From contig NC_085859.1 in the NCBI RefSeq assembly GCF_034702125.1, positions 6,955,467-7,019,466 on the forward strand: DNA of 64,000 nt. The letters run 5' to 3'. Below the pieces are notes generated by a model. It was not told where the DNA came from. It saw nothing but the letters and a program-made list of their open reading frames with translations, and ran no database searches. Each line of letters starts with the position of its first letter. Positions within the stretch are counted from its first letter, which is position 1. Below, piece after piece: positions 14,355-28,448 of this stretch. Origin of the DNA: Engraulis encrasicolus (lineage: Eukaryota > Chordata > Actinopteri > Clupeiformes > Engraulidae). The position numbers were made by a program, and so were the translations under genes.

Positions 14355-17300
14355 GTCATCAGAGAAAGCAGTAGTCCATTCGCTTCTCCCCTTGTTCTAG
14401 TCCGGAAGAAGGATGGGAGCTTGCGACTCTGTGTCGACTATCGCCTGTTAAATGGCCGAACTCGGAAGGACGCCTTTCCGCTCCCTCGGATCGAGGAGAC
14501 ATTGGACATGTTGGCAGGTGCCCGCTGGTTTTCTACAATGGACTTAGCCAGTGGGTACAACCAAGTCCCCGTGACAGAAGGTGATCGGGCCAAAACGGCA
14601 TTCTGTACCCCCTTCGGGTTGTTCGAATGGAACAGAATGCCTTTTGGCCTGTGCAATGCACCAGGTACATTTCAACGATTAATGCAACGTATGTTCGGCG
14701 ACCAACAGTGTCATTCCGTTCTACTGTATCTTGACGACATTGTGATCTTCTCGTCCACCGTGGCGCAACATCTACAGCGCCTGGAGATGGTCTTGACCCG
14801 GTTGCAGTCGGAGGGGCTGAAGGCTAAATTAGGGAAGTGCGCGTTCTTTAAGCCGGAGGTTCAGTATTTGGGACATGTGATCTCTCAGCACGGTGTCTCT
14901 ACCGACCCTGGCAAGGTGGAGGCAGTGTCCACATGGCGGCGACCTGCCAATGTGTCGGAGCTCCGATCATTCCTAGGCTTCGCCAGCTATTATCGACGAT
15001 TCGTCGAAGGATTCGCAAAGCTGGCCGCGCCGTTGCATCGATTGGTGGCCACCTTGAACGGGAGCCGTTCCCGTCGGCCCTCGGGGCAGCAGTTTCTTGA
15101 TGCATGGTCAGAGGATTGCGAAAGAAGTTTTGAGGAACTCAAGGGGAGGCTCGTGTCGGCGCCGGTACTGGCGTACGCGGACTTTAGCCGCCCATTTATT
15201 CTTGAGGTCGACGCCAGCCATTGTGGACTGGGCGCGGTCCTCTCGCAGGAGGTGGACGGCAAAGTCCGACCGGTGGCATACGCCAGTAGAACGTTAAGAC
15301 CTACAGAGCGGAATATGAACAATTACAGTTCTATGAAGCTCGAGTTCCTCGCCCTAAAATGGGCCGTCACCGAGAAGTTTCGCGAATATCTCTTGGGCCA
15401 GAAGTGTGTCGTGTACACTGATAATAACCCCCTGAGTCACCTCACTACTTCCAAACTCGGGGCGGTCGAACACCGGTGGGCCGCACAGCTTGCATCATTT
15501 GATTTTGAATTAAAGTACCGCTCGGGTAAATCTAACGGTAATGCGGACGGCCTGTCGCGGCAGGATCAGCCAGACCAAGAAGACGTGAGTGACCTGGTTC
15601 CGGGTACAGCGGTCCCTAGATTGCTGCAACAGGTAGCGGCTCAGGGAGATGGCGGCACAGCCTCTCAGTCCAGTGTCTCGGGGTCGTCCCCCCACGCTTT
15701 GCCGGCTCTGCGCACTCTGCAAGCAAGCGACCCGGTTGGTCAGCTGCAACCGGCCGCTGTCCCGGGGGGTAGCATCACCGCCTCTCAGTTGGTTGTTTCG
15801 GTGCTGCCCTCCCACCCTTTGCCGGACCTGTGCGCTCTGCAAGAAGGAGACCCTGTTATCCAGCCGATTCTGGCCTTCTGGAAGGCGCGTCGGCGGCCTA
15901 CTCGTGAGGAACGGGAAGCCCTGTCACCCTTGGCCTTGATCCTGTTGCGGCAGTGGAAACGTTTCGTGGAGAACGATGGAGTCCTTTACCGGAGAGTGCT
16001 ACACCCCAGTGGCCGTGATGAGTGCCTCCAGCTGGTTTTGCCGGCTGCCCTGCAATCAGAGGTCCTAAACCAGCTCCACGAGCACCATGGCCACCAGGGG
16101 ATTAATCGAACACTGGAGTTGGTTGGGCAACGGTGTTACTGGCCCCGCATGTTTGCGGAGGTGCGCCGATGGTGTGAAAAGTGCCTTAGGTGCCAAGAGT
16201 CCAAAGGGGAGCCTCCTCTAGCCGCCGCGTATATGGGCCACCTACTGGCATCGCGGCCCAACGAAGTGGTAGCTGTGGATTTCACGCTTTTGGAGCCCAC
16301 GTCGGGGGGGGTGGAGAACGTTTTAGTCATCACGGACGTCTTCAGTAAGTATTCCATCGCCGTCCCCACCCGGGATCAGCGGGCCTCGACGGTCGCCCAG
16401 GTCTTGCTTGTGGAATGGTTCTACCGGTTCGGAATTCCTGGTCGGCTCCACTCCGACCAGGGGCGCTGTTTCGAGGGCACCCTGATTCAGCAGCTTTGCG
16501 GGCTGTACGGGGTCCAGAAGTCCCGAACCACCCCGTACCACCCGGCCGGGAACGGCCAATGTGAGCGATTTAACCGCACTCTACACAACCTCCTGCGTAC
16601 CCTACCGGTCTCTCGGAAGCGTGACTGGGCAACTTGCCTGCCGCACGTAATCTTCTGTTATAATACCACCCCGCATCAAGCGACAGGAGAATCGCCACAC
16701 TTCCTTATGTTCGGCCAAGAGCCACAGCTACCCGTAGACTTCCTCCTGGGCCGAGTTCGGCCACCGGTCCATGGTCGAGTGTGCGACTGGATACAGGAGC
16801 ATCAGGCCCGGCTTCAAGTGGCATTTGATGGGGCTCGGGAGCGTTTGGCCGCAGCGGCGGAATATCGCAAGGACAGACATGATGCACGGGTGAAGACTGC
16901 TGTTTTAGAAGTAGGGCAACGGGTATATGTACGCAACCTCGGCGTGCGAGGTCGAAATAAAATCCAAGATGTGTGGAACTCCCAGGTACACATGGTGGTG
17001 CGTACCCCTTCGGAGACCGGAGCCGTGTACACGATCGCCCCCGTCAACGATCCAACGAAGCTGAAGCCCGTTCACCGCAGCATGCTGAAAGGAGTGGTGG
17101 GCCCCCTAGCCCCCGACACCCCCCCGGGGTCGGGCCGACCAGGCGAACCTACCCCTGTCGACTCAGGGGAGCTATCGAGCGAAGAAGATATCCTTCTTGG
17201 GGAGCAGGTGGGTGATGCTGGCTTGGGTGTCCCAGCAGAGCCCCATGCACCCCAGGGTGGCACCTCAGGAGGAAACGAAGGGCAGCGTCGGACTTCGCAG

Positions 17301-17444
17301 GCTTCCCCCAGCAGTTCGGCCGCTCAGCTACCCGGTCGTGGCACTAGCAGCAGCGAGGTGCCCCCACGCCGGACTTCCCGGTCTAACGCGGGACAACACT
17401 CTAATCCCCATCGGCTGCCTGGTGGGGCGACTCCAAACTTTTGA
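14355..17444 (+). CDS. pol: Gypsy pol: reverse transcriptase (5' truncated), RNase H, integrase
   Basis: The frame is open from 14355, just after an in-frame stop at the junction, and enters reverse transcriptase at a point corresponding to VIRESSSPF. It then shows LRLCVDYR, FSTMDLASGYNQ and the catalytic YLDD (about codon 125). RNase H follows, with FILEVDASHCGLGAVLSQ and VYTDNNPL. The integrase has an HHCC zinc finger (HEHHGHQG ... CEKCLRCQ), then a DDE core (AVDFTLLEP, LHSDQGR, NGQCERFNRT). The C-terminus is Pro/Ser-rich and ends near TPNF. There is no internal stop. Gag, protease and the RT N-terminus are absent, so the protein cannot support autonomous transposition. The enzymes would copy RNA into cDNA and insert it. 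Confidence 0.9.
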   Translation, partial: VIRESSSPFASPLVLVRKKDGSLRLCVDYRLLNGRTRKDAFPLPRIEETLDMLAGARWFSTMDLASGYNQVPVTEGDRAKTAFCTPFGLFEWNRMPFGLCNAPGTFQRLMQRMFGDQQCHSVLLYLDDIVIFSSTVAQHLQRLEMVLTRLQSEGLKAKLGKCAFFKPEVQYLGHVISQHGVSTDPGKVEAVSTWRRPANVSELRSFLGFASYYRRFVEGFAKLAAPLHRLVATLNGSRSRRPSGQQFLDAWSEDCERSFEELKGRLVSAPVLAYADFSRPFILEVDASHCGLGAVLSQEVDGKVRPVAYASRTLRPTERNMNNYSSMKLEFLALKWAVTEKFREYLLGQKCVVYTDNNPLSHLTTSKLGAVEHRWAAQLASFDFELKYRSGKSNGNADGLSRQDQPDQEDVSDLVPGTAVPRLLQQVAAQGDGGTASQSSVSGSSPHALPALRTLQASDPVGQLQPAAVPGGSITASQLVVSVLPSHPLPDLCALQEGDPVIQPILAFWKARRRPTREEREALSPLALILLRQWKRFVENDGVLYRRVLHPSGRDECLQLVLPAALQSEVLNQLHEHHGHQGINRTLELVGQRCYWPRMFAEVRRWCEKCLRCQESKGEPPLAAAYMGHLLASRPNEVVAVDFTLLEPTSGGVENVLVITDVFSKYSIAVPTRDQRASTVAQVLLVEWFYRFGIPGRLHSDQGRCFEGTLIQQLCGLYGVQKSRTTPYHPAGNGQCERFNRTLHNLLRTLPVSRKRDWATCLPHVIFCYNTTPHQATGESPHFLMFGQEPQLPVDFLLGRVRPPVHGRVCDWIQEHQARLQVAFDGARERLAAAAEYRKDRHDARVKTAVLEVGQRVYVRNLGVRGRNKIQDVWNSQVHMVVRTPSETGAVYTIAPVNDPTKLKPVHRSMLKGVVGPLAPDTPPGSGRPGEPTPVDSGELSSEEDILLGEQVGDAGLGVPAEPHAPQGGTSGGNEGQRRTSQASPSSSAAQLPGRGTSSSEVPPRRTSRSNAGQHSNPHRLPGGATPNF

Positions 17445-17522
17445 TGGAATTTTGGATCTGGGAGTGGGGGGGAAGGCGTACCTGCATCGTCGGGCCGACG
17501 ATTCAACATGTGGGGGGTAGAT
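17445..17522 (+). other. 3' internal region with polypurine tract, element 1
   Basis: Between the pol stop and the LTR the sequence ends with GTGGGGGGTAGA immediately before the LTR start TGTAGTGG. Such a purine tract primes plus-strand DNA synthesis in LTR elements. Confidence 0.6.
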
Positions 17523-18409
17523 TGTAGTGGAGCGCTGCTCCTTTAAGGGAAAGTCTGACGCTGCGGCACACGTCACCACGCCGCTCGTAGAGGCTTATGG
17601 GAAGTCTCTTCATAAATACTGCCAGTGGCTAGCATTCGGTAAGCCTGCAAAGTCCCCCTTTGCGCGTTTCATCGCCACCGGCGAATGCTGTGGTTGCTTC
17701 TCCCCTCATCGTCGAGAGGAGTGCGGTGTCCAGTTCAGATCTAGGAGATGTGGACCATTTCTTGTCGCTGTGAGTATGTGGACCATCTCTTGTCGCTGTT
17801 TATGTGCTAGCCAGCGGCTAGTGGCTAACTTCGCGTCTGCTGTTCTATAGGTTGTGATTCCAACTTGGCGTCTCTTACTTGGCTAGAGTGATCTCTTGCT
17901 TCTCCACTGGCAAGGACTTCGGTGGACAATACCAACGGTTACCTTGCACTTTTCCCGTCTCCTGCACGCCGGTATGTATTATAGTGGGTTAGCTTGTGCC
18001 TTTACCCAGCTCTGACTGTTTGTTTTCTTACCATGGTTGCTAACGACGGCCATTATTATGGTTTCAGCGTGTGGTCGCTACCGGCGCCTCGGCCGTGTAC
18101 CTCTGTATTGGCACTCCGACTGTGAGAATTGCGCATCGGTGCACCCTCATCTCCGGGTAAGGTAACCTCTCGGCAGCAGAATCGTGTGATAGTGGGTGTC
18201 CTGCTAGCTTGGCTAACGCTCTCCTCCTCCCTCGCAGGTTGTATCCGTGTGGCCGTGGTCAGACACACCACGCGTTTAGGTGCACGAGCGGCGACTTTTA
18301 GCCCCGGTTGTGTGGTGCCTCTGGACGCCGGGAACCCGTATCTCGGCTGCTGCTCCGGCCTCGGGAAATTGGACATTTGTGTGTGTGTGCGCGTTGGCGC
18401 GCTTTAGTT

Positions 18410-18446
<37 letters not shown>

Positions 18447-19332
18447 CGCTCGGCTCGGTGTGAGCTGGTGTGTGAGCCATTCCACAGTGTGTGTGCGTGT
18501 GCGTACGTTGGTGCGTGTGAGTGTGGGGATACCTAGGGGACTGCACTGAGCTGAGCCTCTGGGGTTGGTTTACCTCATGTTTTGATTTTCGTTTTCTTTC
18601 GTTTGCTGTGCCTAATTTCCTTTTTTTCATTATTTCATTCAATTATCTAGTTTCTTATTTAACTGCATGTGTGTACTGGATTTTGATTTATTTTGCATGG
18701 TTTGCTGTGATTTCTTGTTGTTTCTGTTTGCCGTGAATTATTTCTGTTTGTCGTGAACTATTTCTTTACTTTTTCTTTTGTTAATCCTGAGGTGTGCCAT
18801 TCGCCCTATTGTGTTAGCCGTGCCAGCCCCTAGTGACAAAGTCTGACAACCTGAGTGTAGGTTCTAAGGCCTTAGGCCTACCAGGTGTGTTGTTTATTGT
18901 GAATTAAGGAACATACTTTGGGGCAGGTGTTTACAGATCCGCGGGTGTGGTGGCAGCACACCCACCCCTGCACTGTACTGTGAACGTGAACATACTTTGG
19001 GACAAGTGTTTATCTATCTGCGGGTGATTGCGACAGGACACCCACCCCACTGCACTTTGTGAATTGTGAGTACCTTTTTATATTTTATTACAAAGAGTGA
19101 GAAAAATATATTTTTATAACGAAAAGAATAATAAAGATTTGAATTATTAATTGTCACCACTGTGTCTGCCTCCATTGTGCACGAACCTGTGTTTGCCTGG
19201 TAATCTATTGTGCGGGTACATTGTGTGTTGGTCCGGGGTATCTGTAACTACCCCTAATTCATTTCCTCCGGGGGCTCCACCCCCGGGGGTGGCGTAGTCG
19301 AACTACTTCCTGTAACGGTCTCACCCACTACA
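17523..19332 (+). repeat. 3' LTR of Gypsy element 1, about 1.8 kb
   Basis: It begins TGTAGTGG and ends CCACTACA, the short terminal inverted repeats of an LTR. The start follows a purine tract. It contains a TG microsatellite at 18412-18443. Open frames within it mirror those of the inverted copy and are not genes. At 1810 bp it is long for a Gypsy LTR. Confidence 0.85.
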
Positions 19333-19469
19333 TCAGCTTTGGCAAAGCAGTCTAGGACTGTTACTACACCACGTTGTCCTTCATAAAAATATGCGTGAAG
19401 ACGTTGAGTTGAATGCTACCTTCCAATAATAGCCTACCAGCGTGGTGTTTGTAGCACTTCAATTCCGTA

Positions 19470-20012
19470 TTAAGCTGGGCTTACACTGTGCGACTTTTGC
19501 CCCGATTTGGCACTCGCACGACTTTTTGAGAGTCGGGCGGATTTCTTGCTCAATCGCAGGTCAATCGTGAGTCTCGCATCGTGCAGGGTACATGGGGTAA
19601 CGACAAGTGATTTTGCCTCACGATCGTGCAATCGCAGGGTCGCAAGAAAATCAAAACGGTTTGAAATTCTGGTCGTGGGTCGTGGCTCGTGCGGAAATCG
19701 CACAGTTAAAGCAGTGCTACGACCCGATTTGACACTTCACATGCACAAATGAATAGGGCCGTGCGATTCGCTGCTGTAGCGCGACCTCATCTCCACCTCA
19801 GGTGCGCATGTTCCCTCCCCTGCAAACCGGGGAAACATGCCTGTCGCGTCGTACTGTGGAAGCATTTCGCTCGCATCCCACTGTCGGCTCGTGTAGTGTG
19901 AGGACGTGAGTCGTGAGTTGTGAACTTTTAAACAGTGAAATTCCATCGTGCAGTGTGAGCAGAAGCTTAAGACCCACGAGTGAAAATATCGCACAGTGTA
20001 TGCCTGGCTTTA
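19470..20012. mobile_element. MITE with about 28-bp imperfect terminal inverted repeats
   Basis: The left end reads TTAAGCTGGGCTTACACTGT and the right end is its near reverse complement, finishing GCACAGTGTATGCCTGGCTTTA. The interior is rich in CGCA/TGCG words and has no transposase. Confidence 0.7.
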
Positions 20013-20277
20013 GTCGGTGATGCCTGGCGCATCTTACCTGTGCCAAATTGGGGGGAGGGGGGGGACTTCCTTAGAGCTCCATTCATGTCCTGTCTGCTAT
20101 CGCGGACACTTCTACGGTTATCCTTACACGTCTTTGGCATGGTTCAGTTCAAACATTATTAGCCAGTGTAGTCCATTACAGTTATCACATATGATCCATA
20201 GTCTTACCGCTTGAAAACAGGACTTCTGGGTGAACGACATTTGTTGTCGTCACATGTTCATTGTTCAACTTTGACCC

Positions 20278-20400
20278 TGGATGGATGGATGGATGGATGG
20301 ATGGATGGATGGACGGAAGGATAGATAGATACATAGATAGGTCAATAGATAGATAGATAGATAGGCCTAAAGATATAGATATATAGATAGATAGGCCTAG
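20278..20400 (+). repeat. GGAT/GATA microsatellite
   Basis: About ten GGAT units are followed by interrupted GATA units. Confidence 0.9.
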
Positions 20401-21103
20401 ATAATATCGGATTTTATCACATTTTTATCATTTAATCCACATCAAAGGCACTCTATGGGAATACTGAACAATTAATTATCCATAAATGATATACCATTTG
20501 AAAGTGTGTTTTCTCTACTTTAATATGAAAGTAACTTGTAATTGATACTTTTCATTTCTTTTCAAGTTATTTGACATTATTTAAAATATGACCAAAATGT
20601 CAATTTTTCCTTAGAATTCTTGGTAGAGTTCCGGCCTATTCAAAAAAATTCTGATAGCTAGAGGGTTAAAGTGAAATAACTTCGAAATAACTTTCGAACA
20701 AGCCCTGACATGTGTCTATGGATGTGTGAAGACAAAATATTCGGCGGGTGTTCAAAAAATTACATAAAATGATGAAATTGGCTGGGAGTCTACGGCTGAA
20801 TTCCAAAAAACGGCTGGTATTGAATGTGTTAAAGTGATGCTTAACATTACAACATTACTTTTTTTTAAAGTAAGGCATTACACTACTTTTGCATTACTTT
20901 TAGTTACTCTAGCTAAAATGACAAAACCAACATTTTCAGGAATTGTGTCTTACCCATATACAATACCTAACATTGATTCACCAATACAATGATTAATCCT
21001 TTCTCTTCTTACCACACCTTACCATGCACACCAGCGCCTGTTCCCTGCCAGCCTCTTCAACTCCGTAGCATACTGCATTCTCACATTTGGTATAGGCCTA
21101 CAC
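20401..21103. other. No recognised gene
   Basis: AT-rich sequence with decayed repeat words (for example CTTTCGAACAAGCCCTGACA near 20690, related to 2750 and 2940). No coding signal. Confidence 0.4.
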
Positions 21104-21475
21104 TAAGGGCCAAAACATACCAAGGCGGAACGGAACGGTCACGGGACGAACGCGGTCTTTCTGCTTAGTTTTGGCCAGCGTGTTTTTCTCTGCCTTTCAC
21201 ACTGACAGCGTCGGCGTGCGCGGCCAGTCCTATTCAAAACCCTCCCCACAGCCAAAGCTAGCATGCTACTTTGCCATTCATTTGAATGAGACACCGCCGG
21301 TCGCCGGCGTGAAAAATACGCTCGAGTTCTATTTTCCAAATGCAGCGCGGCGCGGAGTCGGCTCCCGTGCCGCTGACGCTCGACTACCGCCGGTTTCAAT
21401 GTATTTTCTCCGACGCCGGTAAAAAACGTGGCCGTTCCGCGACGCTTTACCGCCCTGGTGTGCAAGACCCCTAAG
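21104..21475. mobile_element. MITE with imperfect terminal inverted repeats
   Basis: The left end (TAAGGGCCAAAACATACC, then AAGGCGGAACGGAACGG) pairs imperfectly with the right end (CCGTTCCGCG ... CCGCCCTGGTGTGC). It is GC-rich, with no transposase. Confidence 0.55.
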
Positions 21476-21570
21476 GCTGTCAACTAATATTCAACGTTCG
21501 AATTCGAGTTCGAATAGTGCTAGAAAATACAAATTCGAATGTGGAAGTTAAAGGGCTCTGCCGCTATTCT

Positions 21571-21878
21571 GGGGCTTAATACAGTTAAAATCCAGGGTCA
21601 GGGCCAGGGTTTATAAAGCTGGTAATGTGTCTTATTTTTTATGTAAGCCACTGTCTTGCTTTAAGACAAGGTAAAAGAGGGGGCATGTCGCTAAGCTAGT
21701 GAAAGTCAATGGATCCGTGTAGCATGCTACATGCTACAGTGATCCATCGACTTTCACTAGCTTAGCTACATACTTCCTCTTTTAACTTGTCTTAAAGCAA
21801 GACAACGTTTAACATGAAAAGTTAGACACTTTACCACCTTTATTAACCCCGGCCAACGATTTTAACTGTATTAACCCC
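21571..21878. mobile_element. Foldback/hairpin element
   Basis: The two halves are imperfect reverse complements around a centre near 21730 (GTAGCATGCTAC). Matching outer words are GGGGCTTAATACAGTTAAAA and TTTTAACTGTATTAACCCC. Inner words are TCTTGCTTTAAGACAAG and CTTGTCTTAAAGCAAGA. It would form a long stem. Non-coding. Confidence 0.7.
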
Positions 21879-22216
21879 TTGCCCTTAAGGGCTATTTTTG
21901 AGTGTTTTTGAGGTTTTGCACAATGTCTACTTAAATGGTTCCTGTGCCTGCACTCTTTGACCTATCATGAAGTGGCTGGTACCATTTGAAAGTAGAGACT
22001 CTGTAGAATCCACAGGAAGTGACAGGAAGATGTTGTGATGTACTGCCAAGGACTTACAGGGGTTTGAACATCTTTTTTTTCTGACAGGCGGTTTTAGAAA
22101 CTCTTGGAAATTACTACATTTCAGCAGTTTAGCTGATACATTTTGCCTTGGAAACAAATTTGATACTTACTCACAGGTCTACAGAAGCTGTTTGTCAAAG
22201 GGGATATTTTTACAGC

Positions 22217-22480
22217 TACAGTGCCCTCCATAATTATTGGCACCCCTGGTTGAGATGTGTTTTTTAGCTTCCAATTATTATTTTTTTTTTCTAAATAATA
22301 TGGGACCTTAATGGAAAAAAAGAGAAAAATCCAACCTTCAATACAAGTGCATTTATTCAGTGGGGAAAAAATCCCACATAAAGAAATAATTATTTGACAT
22401 CAAATAATGTGTGTCACAATTATTAGCACCCCTGGTGTTAATATTTTGTACAACCCCCTTTTGCCAACAAAACAGCACCT
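22217..22480. mobile_element. Tc1/mariner-like remnant
   Basis: After a TA dinucleotide comes CAGTGCCCTCCATAATTATT, then GGCACCCCTGG. This is the style of terminal inverted repeats of fish Tc1-like elements. A diverged inner repeat (ATTATTAGCACCCCTGG) occurs near 22420. No transposase survives. Confidence 0.65.
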
Positions 22481-22486
22481 AATCTT

Positions 22487-22809
22487 CTCCTATAAGAAGC
22501 CATTCCCTACGTTGACAACTTCTCCGCTTTCTGGAACCGCCGAAACCTCTTCGCACGAGATGGAAGGCACTTAAACAGATCTGGCGCTCGTCTCCTCGCG
22601 ACCAACCTAGAGCTGACCCTCGAAGCCCATCGGTCCTTGGATTGACTAACAGGTGTTTCAAATCCAAAGCACTACACCAATTTAGACACTGCGTGCCCAA
22701 TAGAGAGTTCCCCACTAGCTATCCACGCTGTCACTACCCGTAGGAAAGCTCGCAGATATAGACCCTCTGGTTGTGTACACAACAACCTAATTACGATTGC
22801 ACCTGATAC
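22487..22809 (+). pseudogene. L2-like LINE, end of ORF1 (esterase-like) and start of ORF2
   Basis: One frame reads IPYVDNFSAFW, NLFARDGRHLNRSGARLLA and ends EAHRSLD followed by a stop. The pattern LFxRDGxHLNxxGA is the C-terminal end of the GDSL-type esterase found in ORF1 of L2/CR1-type LINEs. Downstream, VTTRRKARRYRPSG resembles an ORF2 N-terminus. A hAT-like element interrupts the LINE at 22810, and it continues at 24097. Confidence 0.6.
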
Positions 22810-24096
22810 CAGGGCTCCAGACTAACTTTTTGCACTGGTTGCACTGGTGCGCCTAAAAATTTTTTTTAGGTGCACCAGCACAAAATTTAGGTGCACCCAC
22901 ATGTTTTTACCTAGGCCCACACACACACGCACCTCAGCTTTAATTTTCAAAAAAATAAATATATATAATAATAGTAATAATAATAGTAGGCCTATAATAA
23001 TAATTATTATTATCATTATTATTATTTGAAAAGACCTGGAGCCTTCCTTGTGCTATAGGCTATCCAAATGTGCTCCTTAGAAGACATGACAGTAGGCCTA
23101 CCTAACTAGGTCTACCACATCTTGGCTACAGGTAGGCCTATGCTAAGCTTTAATTTTCTGCAATAAGACTAGGCTACACACACGACACAAGCACAGGGTT
23201 CCACATTGCCTATTCATTCCAATATGAAGATAGATAGAAAGTTAGTTAGGCTATATAGGCCTAGTTAGTTAGACAGATAGATAGATTTCAGACCCAGTTA
23301 AAAATGCATGGTTTTTCAAATTATTAAGTTAGACACTAACATGTTTTCAGTGGAATCCGAGGTAAATTGGGTTTTGTATTTCCCCATTTTTGAGCGCTCT
23401 GCATGATGATTGTGGACGGTATCAAGCGCTATACAAACACGACAGCACAATTCCGTGCGCTCTCTCTCGCTCTCTCGGTGCCTGAACGATGCCTTGCCGA
23501 CAGATAGGCAGTAATACTAGGTTATGTAGTCGCTATAAAAAAAACTTTCACAGAAGTTCCGAGAGATAGCGTGTCACCTGTTGTTTGGCCAGCTCTGCCC
23601 GCACAGCAACGGGCCATTCTCCGCGCACCCGTCTGCGTTTATGTTGTGGCCAATTGTGTTTGTGTGGCTATGTTTAAAACATCCTCAAGCCATTTCGTTT
23701 TTCCAGGGATTGTAACACTCTCGTCTGTTTCAACAGACGTTGAGAACACTAACTCGCTAGCAGCACATGTGAACTCGCTCGGATACCGGTAGTTTAGCAA
23801 CTTCGAAGTCGAACATTCTATTCTGAAACGTCGCCACCGGGCTGCCTGTCAGCGAGAGGGAGAAAAGTACAGCGGAGTTGAAGGAATGACCGCATTGACG
23901 CGTTTTATTTTGAGATGAGTCACTACTGCAGACTGGCTAATAATTGTATGCCCATTAAAATGGGTGTTTAGCATTGCCTATTCATTTTGTTCTACTGATG
24001 GCTGGTCGCACCGGTGCGCCTAAAAATATGTTTTAGGCGCACTACTGAAAAAAATGGGCGCATGTGCGACCAAATTGGGCGCACTCTGGAGCCCTG
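22810..24096. mobile_element. hAT-like non-autonomous element inserted in the LINE
   Basis: It starts CAGGGCTCCAGA and ends TCTGGAGCCCTG, a 12-bp inverted pair. Flanks are CCTGATAC on the left and ACCTGAAC on the right, an imperfect 8-bp target-duplication candidate. LINE sequence lies on both sides in the same orientation. No transposase frame is visible inside. GGTGCGCCTAAAAAT near each end forms a second inverted match. Confidence 0.65.
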
Positions 24097-25480
24097 ACCT
24101 GAACGCATAAACAATAGCTCTACTACTTTGAATGTTAATGCTGCATTACTTAACGTGCAGTCCTTGACCAACAAAAGCTTCGTAGTAAACCAGCTGGTCT
24201 CGGACAAAAACATAAGCTTTATGTTCCTTACCGAAACATGGCTTAAAGACGACGGGGCTGCTACTTTTATTGAGGCTTGCCCTTCCGATTACAAATTCCT
24301 TCACGCCCCGAGACCAAAGAAACGAGGCGGAGGCGTAGCCATACTTTTCTCCAACAAATTTAATTGTACTAAGATTAATCTGGGCTCTTTCTCTTCATTT
24401 GAATACTTGGCAATGAGGGTCCAAGCAAACCTCAAACTGATCATTATTGTTCTGTACCGTCCACCGAAATTCTCTTCGTCATTTCTATCTGATTTCTCCG
24501 CCTTCATGTCGGACGTACTTACTAACTATGACAAAGCAATAATTGCTGGCGACTTTAATATCCACGTAAATAAATCAGATGACGCAATAGCCAAGTCTTT
24601 CTTAGACACATTAAATGGATTCGGTCTCGTCCAGAATGTTACAGAACAGCCTACCCATCGAAAAGGCAACACACTTGACCTTGTTATTTCACATGCACTT
24701 GATATCAACAATATATCGGTCACGGACGTCGGCCTCTCTCCGACCACCACTGTGTGTTTTTTGATTTTGACATTTCAACACAAATTAGCACACCCAACAA
24801 TGTCATTCACAGACGACGCATTAATGCCTCTGCTGAGCTTAAGATTTCAGACCTCATCAAATCAGGTGACCTACTAAATGGTCACTGCACACCTGATGAA
24901 ATGGTTGATAGCTTCAACAACAACTTAAGAGGAATTCTAGATAACATAGCTCCAATTAGAACGACGACAAGAACCAGAGCTAGGTATTCACCTTGGATGA
25001 ATGACTCACTTAGAGCCTTAAAAAGAAAATGCAGAGTAACCGAGCGTCTTTGGAGGAAAACTAAATTAGAAGTCCACAGACAATCCCTTAGGGATGAGAT
25101 CTCCTCCTACAATAATGCGGTACGCTCAGAGAGAAAAGCATATTTTTCCAAAATCATAACAGACAACCAGCATAATGCGAAAGTTCTTTTTTCCACTATT
25201 GACCACCTGCTTAATCCAACACATAGCAATAACAACCTAAATGCAGCATCACATGCCAAGTGCGAGGAATTTGCTAGATTTTTTAATAAAAAGATTGCCG
25301 ACATTAGAGAAGGCATCCAAGGTGGAAACGCAGCAACCTCTGTCGCCCACTCAGGCGATACACCGAGGGGAGGGTTAAACCCCCCTAGGAGACCTGAGAG
25401 CTTCCAAAAGTTTTGTCCAATTACAGAGGACGTAAATAAATCAGATGACGCAATAGCCAAGTCTTTCTTAGACAATTAAA
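24097..25480 (+). pseudogene. L2-like LINE ORF2, apurinic endonuclease domain, frameshifted
   Basis: The first frame (from 24128) reads as an AP endonuclease: NVQSLTNKS, FLTETWLKDD, LYRPPK and AGDFNIHV. Near 24742 the frame shifts. The expected SDHHC catalytic motif is read in the next frame (DHHCVFFDFD), which stays open to 25479. The region before reverse transcriptase follows (YSPWMNDSLR, KAYFSKII, FARFFNKKI). Reverse transcriptase is absent because the sequence ends at an N gap. The endonuclease would nick target DNA for retrotransposition. This copy is dead. Confidence 0.8.
25429..25480 (+). repeat. Copied LINE segment at the gap edge, probable assembly artefact
   Basis: About 45 bases ending at the gap repeat the LINE segment at about 24567-24607 (GTAAATAAATCAGATGACGC, then AATAGCCAAGTCTTTC). 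The copy interrupts the expected protein after FCPITED. It lies directly against the run of N. Confidence 0.7.
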
Positions 25481-25580
25481 NNNNNNNNNNNNNNNNNNNN
25501 NNNNNNNNNNNNNNNNNNNNNNNNNNNNNNNNNNNNNNNNNNNNNNNNNNNNNNNNNNNNNNNNNNNNNNNNNNNNNNNN
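25481..25580. other. Assembly gap, 100 N
   Basis: Exactly 100 ambiguous bases, the usual placeholder for a gap of unknown size. It probably hides the 3' part of the LINE and exons 1-3 of TRIM gene A, because the sequence resumes with what looks like the donor side of intron 3 (GTAGACCACTTTTAC). Confidence 0.9.
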
Positions 25581-25714
25581 GTAGACCACTTTTACTTTTT
25601 AGAGGGTTCAAAACATGGCTAAAGACAGAGGCGATACAGCCCTGTTAATGTTCTGCCAGGGCTTATTTAAGTAAGTCTACGTACCTCACACCCAATGTGT
25701 GTTTCTCTGTGCAG

Positions 25715-28064
<2,350 letters not shown>

Positions 28065-28084
28065 GGCCCCTACATGTAAATGCT

Positions 28085-28393
<309 letters not shown>

Positions 28394-28448
28394 GAAAGAA
28401 AGAAATGGATGAAGGGAAGAGAAGGGAGAGGTGTGTGTGTGTGCAACA

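Noticed and set aside
18056..18407. Pairs of open frames of about 92-106 codons inside the LTR, also at 13829-14180
   Set aside because: They are the same LTR sequence in two orientations, with no protein similarity that I recognise.
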